Shown: positions 1 through 5,265 of the stretch, piece after piece
Numbering within the stretch: the first letter of the stretch is position 1
How the letters are laid out: each line of letters begins with the position of its first letter
IMG/VR virus record: IMGVR_UViG_3300027996_000069
Location: 1 to 41,658 of that record
Origin: a virus
Direction: 5' to 3' (one strand)
DNA: 41,658 nt
Notes under the pieces: generated by a model
The model's input: only the letters and a program-made list of their open reading frames with translations
The model's database searches: none
Told to the model about the DNA's origin: nothing
Made by a program: the position numbers and the translations under genes

Positions 1-156
1 ACTTCTAAAGTAATAACCAGGATTTTTATCTTCCCACTTCTCTAGTGCATCCCAGTACTCTTTCTTTTGCTTATCAGTAATATTATCATCACTGTAATCA
101 AGCTCAGGCTTCTTGCCTATTAACTTTGGCGCTTTGCCATAAATATCTACTCCCAT
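1..156 (-). CDS. Partial small phage protein (MGxDxYG family), cut by window start
   Basis: The reading frame opens at 156 and is still open at base 1, giving 52 N-terminal residues. It begins MGVDIYGKAPKL and ends in NPGYYFRS. The MG-D-YGK opening and the G-YFR motif recall a common phage hypothetical family that starts MGMDVYG and has a G-YFR-N-WW core; the WW part would lie outside this window. Function is unknown. It is the last visible member of the leftward gene string, starting 2 nt after the stop of the Cys-rich peptide upstream. The start is chosen by this tight spacing and the family-like N-terminus. Confidence 0.6.
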   Translation of the reverse strand, partial: MGVDIYGKAPKLIGKKPELDYSDDNITDKQKKEYWDALEKWEDKNPGYYFRS

Positions 157-158
157 AT

Positions 159-266
159 TTATTCTTCGTTTTCTTCGTTAAACTCTGCATGTTCTTTACA
201 ATCAGAGCATCTATCTGTGTCATACCATCTTGATGCACCACAGCAATTACTTAGTTCTTCTTCCAT
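159..266 (-). CDS. 35-aa Cys-rich (zinc-knuckle-like) peptide
   Basis: A 35-codon frame beginning MEEELSNCCGAS, with a CC pair at residues 8-9 and a CSDC knuckle at 20-23, followed by an acidic tail. The spacing suggests a small zinc-binding fold, like the C-terminal zinc knuckles of many phage mini-proteins. It starts 1 nt after the stop of the 153-aa gene and ends 2 nt before the next start, so it sits exactly in a slot of the leftward operon. Function is unknown. The call rests on tiling and paired cysteines, as the frame is too short for codon statistics. Confidence 0.55.
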   Translation of the reverse strand: MEEELSNCCGASRWYDTDRCSDCKEHAEFNEENEE

Positions 267-267
267 A

Positions 268-729
268 TTAAATAGTATCTTCCCAATAGGAATCTTCTTC
301 GTTATCATCTAAAAACTTTAATATAACCTGATTATCATCTAATACAGGTACAATATATCCTTGTTCGTATTCATCTTCATCAACAAATACTTCAAGTAAT
401 CCATCAAACTCTCTCATTATGAAGTTCATTTCTTTAACACCAAATTCTATAAGGTTAACAGATACTTCACCTGGATCAAACAAACCTATCTCTTCAGGCG
501 TTGCTACAACATTACCATCTGAATCTAATAAATAGGGATAAACAGGAAACCCATTCTCCATAAACATTATTTCAGGTGTAATAAGCTCATGTATAGCTTC
601 CTTCTTTAACTTAAAGATCTCTATGTGCTCTCTATCACTACCAAGATACAGATGGTTCATAAAGAGCATTCCCTCTTTTAACTCTTCTGTATCATAATGA
701 CGAAAGTGTAATTCTACAGCCACAAACAT
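268..729 (-). CDS. Acidic hypothetical protein, 153 aa
   Basis: A 153-residue acidic protein beginning MFVAVELHFRHYDTEE, with many Asp/Glu residues in the last third. No membrane segment or recognised motif is visible; alternating hydrophobic residues suggest a small alpha/beta fold. Its ATG overlaps the TAA of the upstream zinc-ribbon gene by one base (TAATG at 729), which fixes the start and suggests translational coupling in the leftward operon. I do not recognise the family. An early-expressed host-interaction role would be typical of such a locus, but that is inference from position. Confidence 0.75.
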   Translation of the reverse strand: MFVAVELHFRHYDTEELKEGMLFMNHLYLGSDREHIEIFKLKKEAIHELITPEIMFMENGFPVYPYLLDSDGNVVATPEEIGLFDPGEVSVNLIEFGVKEMNFIMREFDGLLEVFVDEDEYEQGYIVPVLDDNQVILKFLDDNEEDSYWEDTI

Positions 730-902
730 TAGATAAATCTTATACTATTACCATTTTTGGTAAATGTTGTTTCACATTGGTCACAACTACCATTATTGGT
801 AATAAAGTTAAACTTAACACTTCCTTTGAAGCATTCTGGGCACATAACGTGTGGCTGCTTGTTGCTAGCCATTTCTTCTGGTAATCCTTTTTGTCCTTCC
901 AT
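729..902 (-). CDS. 57-aa zinc-ribbon-like protein
   Basis: A short frame encoding 57 residues with two CxxC pairs: CPEC at residues 21-24 and CDQC at 40-43, separated by 15 residues. This is the usual layout of a one-zinc ribbon. The N-terminal 20 residues are charged and probably flexible. The TAA stop shares one base with the ATG of the 153-aa gene downstream (TAATG), and the start lies 10 nt beyond the stop of the 68-aa gene upstream. Zinc ribbons of this size in phages often bind nucleic acid or protein partners; nothing here fixes a specific role. Confidence 0.7.
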   Translation of the reverse strand: MEGQKGLPEEMASNKQPHVMCPECFKGSVKFNFITNNGSCDQCETTFTKNGNSIRFI

Positions 903-912
903 TTTTATTTAT

Positions 913-1119
913 TTATTTATTTATAAGTTCTACCTCAGTCCATGCTGCTAAATGTACTACCTCACCATTATCTCTGGTGCAGTAACTATACATTCCATCT
1001 ACAGACCTGAAGTTAAGTTCTTCTCCTTCTGTAATTTGAGGAGCACCTGGTGGTACTTTATCCTCAACTATTACTTTAATTCTACTATTTCTTGGTACAT
1101 CATACAATTTCATATACAT
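913..1119 (-). CDS. Conserved small phage protein, 68 aa
   Basis: A 68-residue protein with the segments MKLYDVPRNSRIKV, PPGAPQI, EGEELNFRSVDGMYSYC and VVHLAAWTEVELI. I recognise the DGMYSYC...VVHLAAWTEVE signature from short hypothetical proteins found in many tailed phages, including cyanophages. No function is known to me. The internal Met at residue 3 (base 1113) is an equally good start and begins the conserved part directly. It is part of the leftward operon, with 10-nt spacing on each side. Confidence 0.7.
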   Translation of the reverse strand: MYMKLYDVPRNSRIKVIVEDKVPPGAPQITEGEELNFRSVDGMYSYCTRDNGEVVHLAAWTEVELINK

Positions 1120-1129
1120 TTTTAGTTAT

Positions 1130-1492
1130 TTATATTAATTCTCCTTTTCTTTTCTTTAACTCCACCTCAACACATTTTGGACACCTGCTGACATTATCGT
1201 AAGCCCACTCTAGATATTGTAGTGGTATGTCTCTCATTGGCACATTCTTATGTTTACCAAAGTTTAATGTTTGACCATCTACTGTCTTAGGTTTGTGTAC
1301 TGTTGAAGTGAGTCTACGAGATCCACCCAATGTAAACCTAAACTTTTTACCTGTTTTACTTACTACTTCTTTCTTGTTCTTAATACTCTTGTCAATTAAA
1401 GATCTTGGAATCTTAAAGTAATGTGTAGCTAGTTTCTTTGACTCGAAAGATTGTCCACTTACCCACTCTATTACACTAATCATATCGGTCAT
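1130..1492 (-). CDS. DUF3820-like protein, 120 aa
   Basis: The C-terminal 45 residues (FGKHKNVPMRDIPLQYLEWA, then a paired CPKC) match the FGK-G--L-D-P-DYL-W pattern of DUF3820 / QSregVF-type domains (PF12843), which occur near exonucleases and in phage proteins. The N-terminal 60 residues are basic (KNKKEVVSKTGKKFRF) and could bind nucleic acid. The longest frame starts at 1513. I prefer ATG 1492 because it forms a 4-nt ATGA overlap (1489-1492) with the stop of the 74-aa gene, the same junction type seen repeatedly in this operon. The biochemical role is unknown. Confidence 0.7.
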   Translation of the reverse strand: MTDMISVIEWVSGQSFESKKLATHYFKIPRSLIDKSIKNKKEVVSKTGKKFRFTLGGSRRLTSTVHKPKTVDGQTLNFGKHKNVPMRDIPLQYLEWAYDNVSRCPKCVEVELKKRKGELI

Positions 1493-1713
1493 AATATTTG
1501 CACCTCTACCCATCCTTTCTCAGAGTGTTCTGCTGTTGCAACATAACCATCGTCCTTAAGTTCTTGTTCTAATTTTAAAGCTGCTTTCCACAAATCTGGC
1601 TCAGGTATCTCATCATGCTCATCATCATGATATACATCACCTCTACATTCGTAGAATTCATTGTCTTCATTCCATTCAAACGTCCAACCGTCTATTGTTC
1701 TATATTTCTCCAT
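1489..1713 (-). CDS. Acidic hypothetical protein, 74 aa
   Basis: A 74-residue protein, beginning MEKYRTIDGWTFEWNEDN and strongly acidic in the middle (DVYHDDEHDEIPEPD). A predicted helix follows (LWKAALKLEQELKDDGY), and the end, GWVEVQIL, looks like a strand. No known family is recognised. It starts 3 nt after the stop of the Fis-like HTH gene and ends in an ATGA overlap with the DUF3820-like gene, so it is almost certainly co-translated with both. An acidic fold of this size could be a DNA mimic or inhibitor, but that is a guess. Confidence 0.7.
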   Translation of the reverse strand: MEKYRTIDGWTFEWNEDNEFYECRGDVYHDDEHDEIPEPDLWKAALKLEQELKDDGYVATAEHSEKGWVEVQIL

Positions 1714-1716
1714 TGT

Positions 1717-1932
1717 TTATAATTTAGTAATTCTTCTTCTCTTTTGTTTAATTTCTGGTTTATTAATTCTTGATTCATACACTCCTTCAACCTTTGCAAT
1801 GTTAAAATCGTTTATGTATCTATACAGAGTTCTCTCTGTTATGCCTAGCTTTTCAGCTGCATGAGCTCTATGTCCACAACACTTGTTCATGGCCTTAATA
1901 ATCAATGCTACGTGTGCTTCTCTAATTGTCAT
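1717..1932 (-). CDS. Fis-type (HTH_8) helix-turn-helix DNA-binding protein, 71 aa
   Basis: Residues about 20-42 (GHRAHAAEKLGITERTLYRY) fit the Fis/NtrC C-terminal helix-turn-helix: a short helix with Ala-Ala, the turn LGIT, and the recognition helix RTLYRY. The C-terminus is very basic (KQKRRRITK). Proteins of this size with only this domain act as dimeric DNA-bending or regulatory factors. Its ATG overlaps the TGA of the preceding membrane peptide gene (1929-1932). It is the only clear regulator in the leftward operon, so it is one candidate ligand for the 12-bp palindromes at 3351 and 4251; this link is inference. Confidence 0.8.
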   Translation of the reverse strand: MTIREAHVALIIKAMNKCCGHRAHAAEKLGITERTLYRYINDFNIAKVEGVYESRINKPEIKQKRRRITKL

Positions 1933-2072
1933 GACCCTAAAAGATTACAAACTATCATAACCCACATAAGAGCCATTAAGAAAATGATTATTGGTAAACA
2001 TCCTTGCATATTACGTTGGTACTGCTCTTTTGAGCGTCCTTGGTATTCCCACTTCTTCTTTTTCTTACTCAT
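1929..2072 (-). CDS. 47-aa single-span membrane peptide
   Basis: A short frame beginning MSKKKKKWEYQGRSKEQY, followed by one strongly hydrophobic segment at residues about 25-45 (LPIIIFLMALMWVMIVCNLL). The positive N-terminus and single C-terminal span predict an N-in membrane peptide. It overlaps the gene upstream by 8 nt and the Fis-like gene downstream by 4 nt (ATGA), which supports it as a real gene. Small phage membrane peptides can alter host membranes, exclude superinfecting phage or help lysis; nothing here separates these. Confidence 0.6.
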   Translation of the reverse strand: MSKKKKKWEYQGRSKEQYQRNMQGCLPIIIFLMALMWVMIVCNLLGS

Positions 2073-2223
2073 AGCTAAAGTATTTAGATTTCATTCTATT
2101 CCACCATAGATTCAGAATTGATATTGTGTTATACTCTTCCTCTGTGTACACTTCTACACGTCCTTTGTCATCAATTAAACAATGTAAACCTGTTTCAAGT
2201 ATCTTGTGCTCTTTAGTAATCAT
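2065..2223 (-). CDS. Hypothetical protein, 52 aa
   Basis: A 52-codon frame, starting MITKEHKILETGLHCLIDDK and ending with an aromatic, basic tail (LNLWWNRMKSKYF). No family is recognised. It overlaps the end of the 82-aa gene by 11 nt and the start of the 47-aa membrane peptide by 8 nt. The overlaps and a consistent leftward reading frame are the main evidence. The function is unknown. Confidence 0.5.
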   Translation of the reverse strand: MITKEHKILETGLHCLIDDKGRVEVYTEEEYNTISILNLWWNRMKSKYFSYE

Positions 2224-2461
2224 GCTCGTAGTATTTATTTAAGATTAATGTTTCTATCTCTGCTATTGTATCATAATGTAGAATGCCAATGATATCTTGA
2301 CCTCCACATGATATTATATGTGATTCAAAGTTTGCAGGTGATCCTGGATAACCAGCCATATCTGTATCATATGTAACTTCTTTCTCTTCTGGTTCATAAA
2401 AACCAGTGACATTGAGTACAACATTGTCATACTCAATCTCATGTGTGGTTCCATTAGCCAT
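2213..2461 (-). CDS. Hypothetical protein, 82 aa
   Basis: An 82-residue acidic protein beginning MANGTTHEIEYDNVVLNVTG, with the central segment YEPEEKEVTYDTDMAGYPGS and the ending IAEIETLILNKYYEHDY. The N-terminal pattern (hydrophobic strand, Y-P-E-E turn, then strand) recalls short phage proteins of the form 'V-L-V-G-Y-PEE', which are common hypotheticals. No catalytic motif is seen. The gene begins 1 nt after the stop of the 48-aa membrane peptide. Role unknown; part of the leftward accessory operon. Confidence 0.7.
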   Translation of the reverse strand: MANGTTHEIEYDNVVLNVTGFYEPEEKEVTYDTDMAGYPGSPANFESHIISCGGQDIIGILHYDTIAEIETLILNKYYEHDY

Positions 2462-2462
2462 A

Positions 2463-2609
2463 TTAATAGCCTAACTGTTCTAAATGTATATCATCTGCCT
2501 TAACAGTGTACATACTATTAGTAATGTTGCACATAAATAGCACTCCAAACATGAAGGCCACCTTTCTAAATCTGTAAAATTCCGTTGGTGTTAGTTTAAT
2601 TTCTCTCAT
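2463..2609 (-). CDS. 48-aa small membrane or exported peptide
   Basis: A 48-codon frame beginning MREIKLTPTEFYRFRK, followed by a hydrophobic stretch at residues about 17-29 (VAFMFGVLFMCNI) and a polar C-terminus. The basic N-terminus plus a short span could be a membrane anchor or signal-like segment. It ends 1 nt before the 82-aa gene, as expected for a tiled operon. It is the first gene after a 159-nt gap (2610-2768), in which I see no gene and no convincing promoter. Confidence 0.5.
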   Translation of the reverse strand: MREIKLTPTEFYRFRKVAFMFGVLFMCNITNSMYTVKADDIHLEQLGY

Positions 2610-2768
2610 TTTTGTATTTATTAATAGTTTAACTTATTTATTTTTTAGTCTATAGCAATCATTCAGGTTTTAACGCATAACCTTATTCCCCTGATTCTTT
2701 ACTCACTCAACCAATTGTTATGGTATCTACCCTTGTTTTACAAGTGAGGTTATCTCTGCTTTTAGACT
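2610..2768. other. 159-nt gap in leftward operon
   Basis: No open frame with coding character is visible on either strand. It contains a short perfect hairpin sequence (CTTGT-TTT-ACAAG near 2740) and a GGTT...AACC repeat, neither followed by a convincing T-run for leftward transcription. It may hold a promoter or processing site for the 48-aa gene, but no TTTG/TANNTTTG pair is clear. Confidence 0.4.
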
Positions 2769-3092
2769 TTATAGATCATCTTTGAGTATGCTCAAAAACT
2801 CTTTCTTTCTACCATCAACAACACTTCTGTCATTATAGAAATCGCCATAAGGATAATTATCCTGAACCATTTGCAATAGGTCCATTGAGTTATCTAATAA
2901 CCATTTTACATATTCAGGTTGTCGTGTTATACTAAACAATCTATTTACTCCTAATGATCCAGTAGTTTCAGCATCACTAAACAAATAAGCCACACCTTCG
3001 TAATCAACAACAAGAGCTAATGTAGATTCAGAGTCTCCTCCATATCTAGTATACATCTTTGTTAAGATAATACTTTCTTTAAATAAATTCAT
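2769..3092 (-). CDS. Hypothetical protein, 107 aa
   Basis: A 107-residue protein beginning MNLFKESIILTKMYTRYGGD. It is mixed alpha/beta, with a strand (STLALVVDY), an acidic middle and a C-terminal basic helix (VVDGRKKEFLSILKDDL). I do not recognise it. A longer frame opens at 3107. The ATG at 3092 is preferred because it forms an ATGA overlap (3089-3092) with the stop of the 49-aa gene, the rule in this operon. Nothing in the sequence fixes a function. Confidence 0.7.
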   Translation of the reverse strand: MNLFKESIILTKMYTRYGGDSESTLALVVDYEGVAYLFSDAETTGSLGVNRLFSITRQPEYVKWLLDNSMDLLQMVQDNYPYGDFYNDRSVVDGRKKEFLSILKDDL

Positions 3093-3238
3093 AATGTTGT
3101 AGTACAATGCTCTTCAGCGTTAATTAGGTAAAGTCTTCTGGAATCAAACTCTTTCTCCCACTCTTCATATCCAGGTGGTAAAACATCGTTTGGTTCATTA
3201 CAGTATTCTTCTCCAGCCCCAAATTCATAATCTTCCAT
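3089..3238 (-). CDS. 49-aa acidic hypothetical protein
   Basis: A 49-codon frame, starting MEDYEFGAGEEYCNEPNDVL, with PPGYEEWEKEFDSRRLYL in the middle. It is very acidic and has no hydrophobic span. Support comes from the ATGA overlap with the 107-aa gene and codon use like its neighbours. It is the first gene of the lower leftward operon, just downstream of the 3239-3522 non-coding block. Function unknown. Confidence 0.5.
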   Translation of the reverse strand: MEDYEFGAGEEYCNEPNDVLPPGYEEWEKEFDSRRLYLINAEEHCTTTL

Positions 3239-3441
3239 AATGTTATAGTTTTAATTAGAGCTCCCTAACTTAATATAAGCATAGAGAGAAAGTTATTAGG
3301 TGCTTGTATAAGAACAACATGTTAATGCTATATTTATTAATTATACATACTGTAATAATACAGGTGGTAAAAAGTGGTGAAATGTGGGTTATGTGCAGAC
3401 AGTGATTCAATTACACATACAAATGATGTATACTTTAACCT

Positions 3442-3463
3442 CCCCTGCCCTACCCCTGACCCC
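3442..3463 (-). other. Putative G-quadruplex motif (minus strand)
   Basis: On the plus strand this reads C4-TG-C3-TA-C4-TGA-C4. The minus strand therefore has four runs of at least three G separated by loops of 3, 2 and 2 nt, which satisfies the standard G3+N1-7 quadruplex rule. This is striking in AT-rich DNA. It lies just beyond the hairpin at the 3' end of the 140-aa gene, so leftward read-through RNA would contain the G-rich strand. Confidence 0.5.
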
Positions 3464-3482
3464 TCTGAACCCTATATATAAA

Positions 3483-3509
3483 GGAGAGAGTGATAAACTC
3501 TCCCCTTTT
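3483..3509. terminator. Hairpin terminator after the 140-aa gene (possibly bidirectional)
   Basis: GGAGAGAGT (3483-3491), loop GATAA, then ACTCTCCCC (3497-3505) form a nine-pair stem with one G-T type pair. It is followed by TTTT on the plus strand. On the minus strand the hairpin lies 18 nt after the stop of the 140-aa gene and is followed by TTTATATATA. It could end leftward transcription of that gene and also stop any rightward RNA from the preceding block. Confidence 0.6.
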
Positions 3510-3522
3510 AAGGGCTAATCAA

Positions 3523-3945
3523 TTAGATTTTGATTAGGTCATCGGCAGTAATTACCTCAACTTGGTACTCTTCCACTTGAGTGAACTTACCAATGCTGAT
3601 TAGACCTGCACCTGATGGCATTTGAATTTGAGGAAAGATTTCTCCGTCCTTAGACACTGCTTCACAAACAGGAAACCCTGCTAACTGATTCTTAGTCACA
3701 TCTCCATTACGCAGAAGCATACTAAGTTTTGCAGAACAAGTAATCGAATCCTCTTTATCCTTACCGTCAATCACTGTCTTAAAGAGAACCATTACATTAG
3801 GAATGTAACCATCATCATTAGGTGTTGCTTTGAAGTTGGTAGGAATTAGATAAGACTCTGCGTCTTTGTATCTTTCACTAACTGTACTTAAAATCTCACG
3901 CTCTGTTGTAGGACGAGCATCTCTCCATTGAACTAAATTTCCCAT
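3523..3945 (-). CDS. Conserved-looking hypothetical protein, 140 aa
   Basis: A 140-residue protein starting MGNLVQWRDARPTTEREIL. Segments such as NVMVLFKTVIDGKDKEDSI, CSAKLSMLLRNGDVTKNQL and QVEVITADDLI suggest a beta-rich globular fold; no catalytic motif is recognised. It is the first gene leftward of the divergent control region. It is isolated from the lower operon by a hairpin and 284 nt of non-coding DNA, so it forms its own transcription unit, which often marks a strongly or differently expressed phage gene. A nucleic-acid-binding role is possible but not shown. A G-rich, hairpin-prone leader lies in front of it. Confidence 0.75.
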   Translation of the reverse strand: MGNLVQWRDARPTTEREILSTVSERYKDAESYLIPTNFKATPNDDGYIPNVMVLFKTVIDGKDKEDSITCSAKLSMLLRNGDVTKNQLAGFPVCEAVSKDGEIFPQIQMPSGAGLISIGKFTQVEEYQVEVITADDLIKI

Positions 3946-4115
3946 TGTTTCTGTTTTTTATGGGTTAACATAGGGGGGACTATCCCCACTACTGATTTAT
4001 GCGTGGGGTTTCATGTGGGAAGGGGTCTACTCTCTTATGTATATGATGGGGTGCACCTTTTTAGAAAAAAAGTTTTTTAAAAATTTGGTGGGTATGGTAA
4101 AAATGTTATACCTTT

Positions 4116-4129
4116 GGTGGGTGGGTGGG
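4116..4129 (+). other. G-run tract GGTGGGTGGGTGGG
   Basis: Three GGG runs and a leading GG separated by single T loops; such short-loop tracts form very stable parallel quadruplexes even with one two-G run. The following sequence can also pair back: GTGGGTTAT (from 4126) with ATAACCAC, leaving one bulge. Together with the minus-strand motif at 3442 it brackets the 140-aa gene. Confidence 0.45.
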
Positions 4130-4244
4130 TTATTTATATTATACTATATAACCACTTAACCACCAATCAAAAGAAGTAAAAAGAATATATTACATAATAT
4201 AGCATTGAAAAAAAAGCAAAAGTAGAAGATTAAAATATTTATTG

Positions 4245-4252
4245 TATATTTG
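4245..4252 (+). promoter_or_regulatory. Bacteroidota-type -7 element for the rightward operon
   Basis: TATATTTG matches the Bacteroides -7 consensus TANNTTTG exactly and lies 21 nt upstream of the winged-helix gene start. I see no good TTTG -33 box at 19-21 nt, so it may need an activator. The palindrome TGTAATAATACA (4251-4262) overlaps its right edge, which would suit repression. Confidence 0.5.
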
Positions 4253-4262
4253 TAATAATACA
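4251..4262. promoter_or_regulatory. Operator-like palindrome, copy 2 (copy 1 at 3351-3362)
   Basis: TGTA-ATAA-TACA has symmetric 4-nt arms and occurs identically at 3351-3362, exactly 900 nt away. Both copies are in non-coding DNA and both follow a TATTTATT string by 7-12 nt. This copy overlaps the rightward -7 element. The winged-helix protein (4274) and the Fis-like protein (1717) are the local candidates to bind it. Confidence 0.4.
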
Positions 4263-4273
4263 ACAACTAAATC

Positions 4274-4732
4274 ATGGAAGAAAGAAAGATGGTCATTCAA
4301 CAGCTACAAAAGAGCTTAGATGATGAATATGCTATAGCACAGCAGTATTATTCTATACTATCAGCTATAAACAATCTAGGTCTTACTAAACGTGAGATTG
4401 AGTTAGTGGCATTTACAGCTGTTAAGGGTACGATATCTTATGCTAATACAAGAACACAGTTTTGTGAGAAGTATGGTACAACAACAGCTACAATCAATAA
4501 CATTGTTTCTAAGCTTAAGAAGCTTGGCATTTTTGTTAAACAGTTAGGTAAGGTGAGGGTCAATCCCATCATCGTTGTAGACTTCAAAAAAAATTTAAAT
4601 CTAGTAGTAAAGATAGTGCATGATGAAGAAGCCCAAAGACATGACAGTGAAGGAATGGATAGTCAGAAAGATGTCAACAAAGATGGTGATATCAGAGAGA
4701 GTGATAAATCAAGTGATATTACATCAGTTTGA
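4274..4732 (+). CDS. Winged-helix/HTH protein (likely frameshifted end)
   Basis: Residues about 35-105 (LGLTKREIELVAFTAVKGT, then YGTTTATINNIVSKLKKLGI) form a MarR/replication-initiator-like winged helix with a TTTATINNIVSKL recognition helix. It is the first rightward gene, directly after the promoter and operator-like palindrome, so it is likely a regulator. As read, the frame continues to 4732 and overlaps the IHF-like gene by 113 nt with a highly charged tail that looks like noise. A -1 shift in the A8 run (4586-4593) would instead end it at TGA 4621-4623, making an ATGA junction with the IHF gene. I therefore suspect the real product has about 117 residues. Confidence 0.7.
   Translation: MEERKMVIQQLQKSLDDEYAIAQQYYSILSAINNLGLTKREIELVAFTAVKGTISYANTRTQFCEKYGTTTATINNIVSKLKKLGIFVKQLGKVRVNPIIVVDFKKNLNLVVKIVHDEEAQRHDSEGMDSQKDVNKDGDIRESDKSSDITSV
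4586..4593 (+). other. A8 slippery run in the winged-helix gene
   Basis: In frame the codons read TTC AAA AAA AAT. Slipping back one base gives TTC AAA AAA AAA TTT AAA TCT AGT, then a short open stretch and TGA at 4621-4623. That stop overlaps the ATG of the next gene as ATGA. Homopolymer sequencing error, transcriptional slippage and programmed -1 frameshifting would all look like this. Confidence 0.5.
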
Positions 4733-5003
4733 TAGCACACATGACGCACTTAAATTAAATAACAGTGTAGAACTTTCAGGTTTTGGTAAGTTTTTGTTTA
4801 ATATAAAGAAAGCCAAAAACCACGTAAAGAAGCTTGAATCAATTAAAACTGGATATGAGTTGTTATTAGCAAACACTAACACTCCAGAAAAGAAAGCAAA
4901 CTTTGTAAAAAGTAAATTAAGTAGATTAAACTTAACATTGATGTCATTAAAACCAAAATTAGATGATAAAGATAAAAGAGATATACGAGGGATGGAGGAA
5001 TAA
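4620..5003 (+). CDS. IHF/HU-like DNA-binding protein
   Basis: Residues about 9-65 follow the HU/IHF pattern: an N-terminal helix (VKEWIVRKMSTKMVISERVI), a second helix (VILHQFDSTHDAL), then the signature strand NNSVELSGFGKFLFNIKKAK, equivalent to the VELRGFGTF motif of HU. The C-terminal half (about 60 residues) is a lysine-rich helical extension replacing the usual arm/tail. HU/IHF family members bend DNA as dimers; crAss-like phages characteristically carry such genes. Here it lies between a regulator and the terminase genes, which suits a role in DNA condensation or packaging. It overlaps the next gene by 41 nt. Confidence 0.8.
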   Translation: MMKKPKDMTVKEWIVRKMSTKMVISERVINQVILHQFDSTHDALKLNNSVELSGFGKFLFNIKKAKNHVKKLESIKTGYELLLANTNTPEKKANFVKSKLSRLNLTLMSLKPKLDDKDKRDIRGMEE

Positions 5004-5265
5004 CCTACTACCTCCAGAAAAACTGAAGGATCAAATAGCTAAAGTTAGTGCAGAGCGTTTGTCAATATGTGAAGAATGTGAAAATCATTCTAGTAAGCAC
5101 TCTAGTAAAAGACCAGATGCACACTGCGTTAGTTGTGGTTGTACTCTTTCTGCAAAGACTAAATGTTTGTCATGCTCATGCCCAGTAAAAAAATGGGAAT
5201 CTGTATTGACAGAGGAAGAAGAATCAGAATATAAAAAACATGAAGAATCACTTAAGACTAAATAA
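4963..5265 (+). CDS. Cys-rich zinc-binding protein, 100 aa
   Basis: It has an N-terminal helix (IYEGWRNNLLPPEKLKDQI), then CEEC at about residues 36-39, and HCVSCGC...KTKCLSCSCP at about 54-73, ending with a glutamate/lysine tail. The order CxxC...CxxCGC...CLxCxC is typical of small double zinc-ribbon proteins found near terminase genes in Bacteroidota phages. The function is not known; such ribbons commonly bind DNA or a partner protein. The start at 4963 overlaps the IHF gene by 41 nt but keeps the conserved-looking EGWRNNL...PPEKL helix, so I accept it. Confidence 0.7.
   Translation: MIKIKEIYEGWRNNLLPPEKLKDQIAKVSAERLSICEECENHSSKHSSKRPDAHCVSCGCTLSAKTKCLSCSCPVKKWESVLTEEEESEYKKHEESLKTK

Larger units (their letters stand above)
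3239..3522. other. Non-coding block with C-rich tract, palindrome and terminator
   Basis: 284 nt without a supported gene. From left to right it holds: a promoter-like TATATTTA at 3329-3336 (plus strand); the 12-bp palindrome TGTAATAATACA at 3351-3362, repeated at 4251; G-rich patches at 3361-3400; a C-rich tract at 3442-3463; and a hairpin at 3483-3505 followed by TTTT on the plus strand. This order would allow a short plus-strand RNA from about 3345 to 3509, which I treat only as a hypothesis. Confidence 0.5.
3946..4273. promoter_or_regulatory. Divergent intergenic control region
   Basis: 328 nt separating leftward and rightward genes, with no supported ORF. It contains: alternative GC hairpins (GGGG at 3973-3976 or GTGGGG at 4003-4008 competing for CCCCAC at 3984-3989); the perfect 8-bp palindrome GGTGCACC at 4050-4057; direct repeats TTTGGTGGGT at 4084 and 4113 flanking the inverted pair GGTAT/ATACC at 4091-4112; a G-run cluster at 4116-4129; and a rightward promoter element near 4245. 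This density of symmetric sites is typical of an operator/promoter switch or an origin; which of these it is cannot be decided here. Confidence 0.6.

Noticed and set aside
2690-2768. tRNA-Thr-like anticodon segment CCTCACTTGTAA on the minus strand
   Set aside because: The anticodon stem, D-arm and T-arm cannot be formed; only a small local hairpin is present.
4217-4224. Minus-strand TACTTTTG as leftward promoter for the 140-aa gene
   Set aside because: It fits TANNTTTG but has no TTTG at the right distance and would leave a leader of over 260 nt; support is too weak.
4624-4732. C-terminal tail of the winged-helix frame as a real acidic domain
   Set aside because: It is antiphase to a well-recognised IHF/HU coding region, and a one-base slip at A8 gives a cleaner junction.
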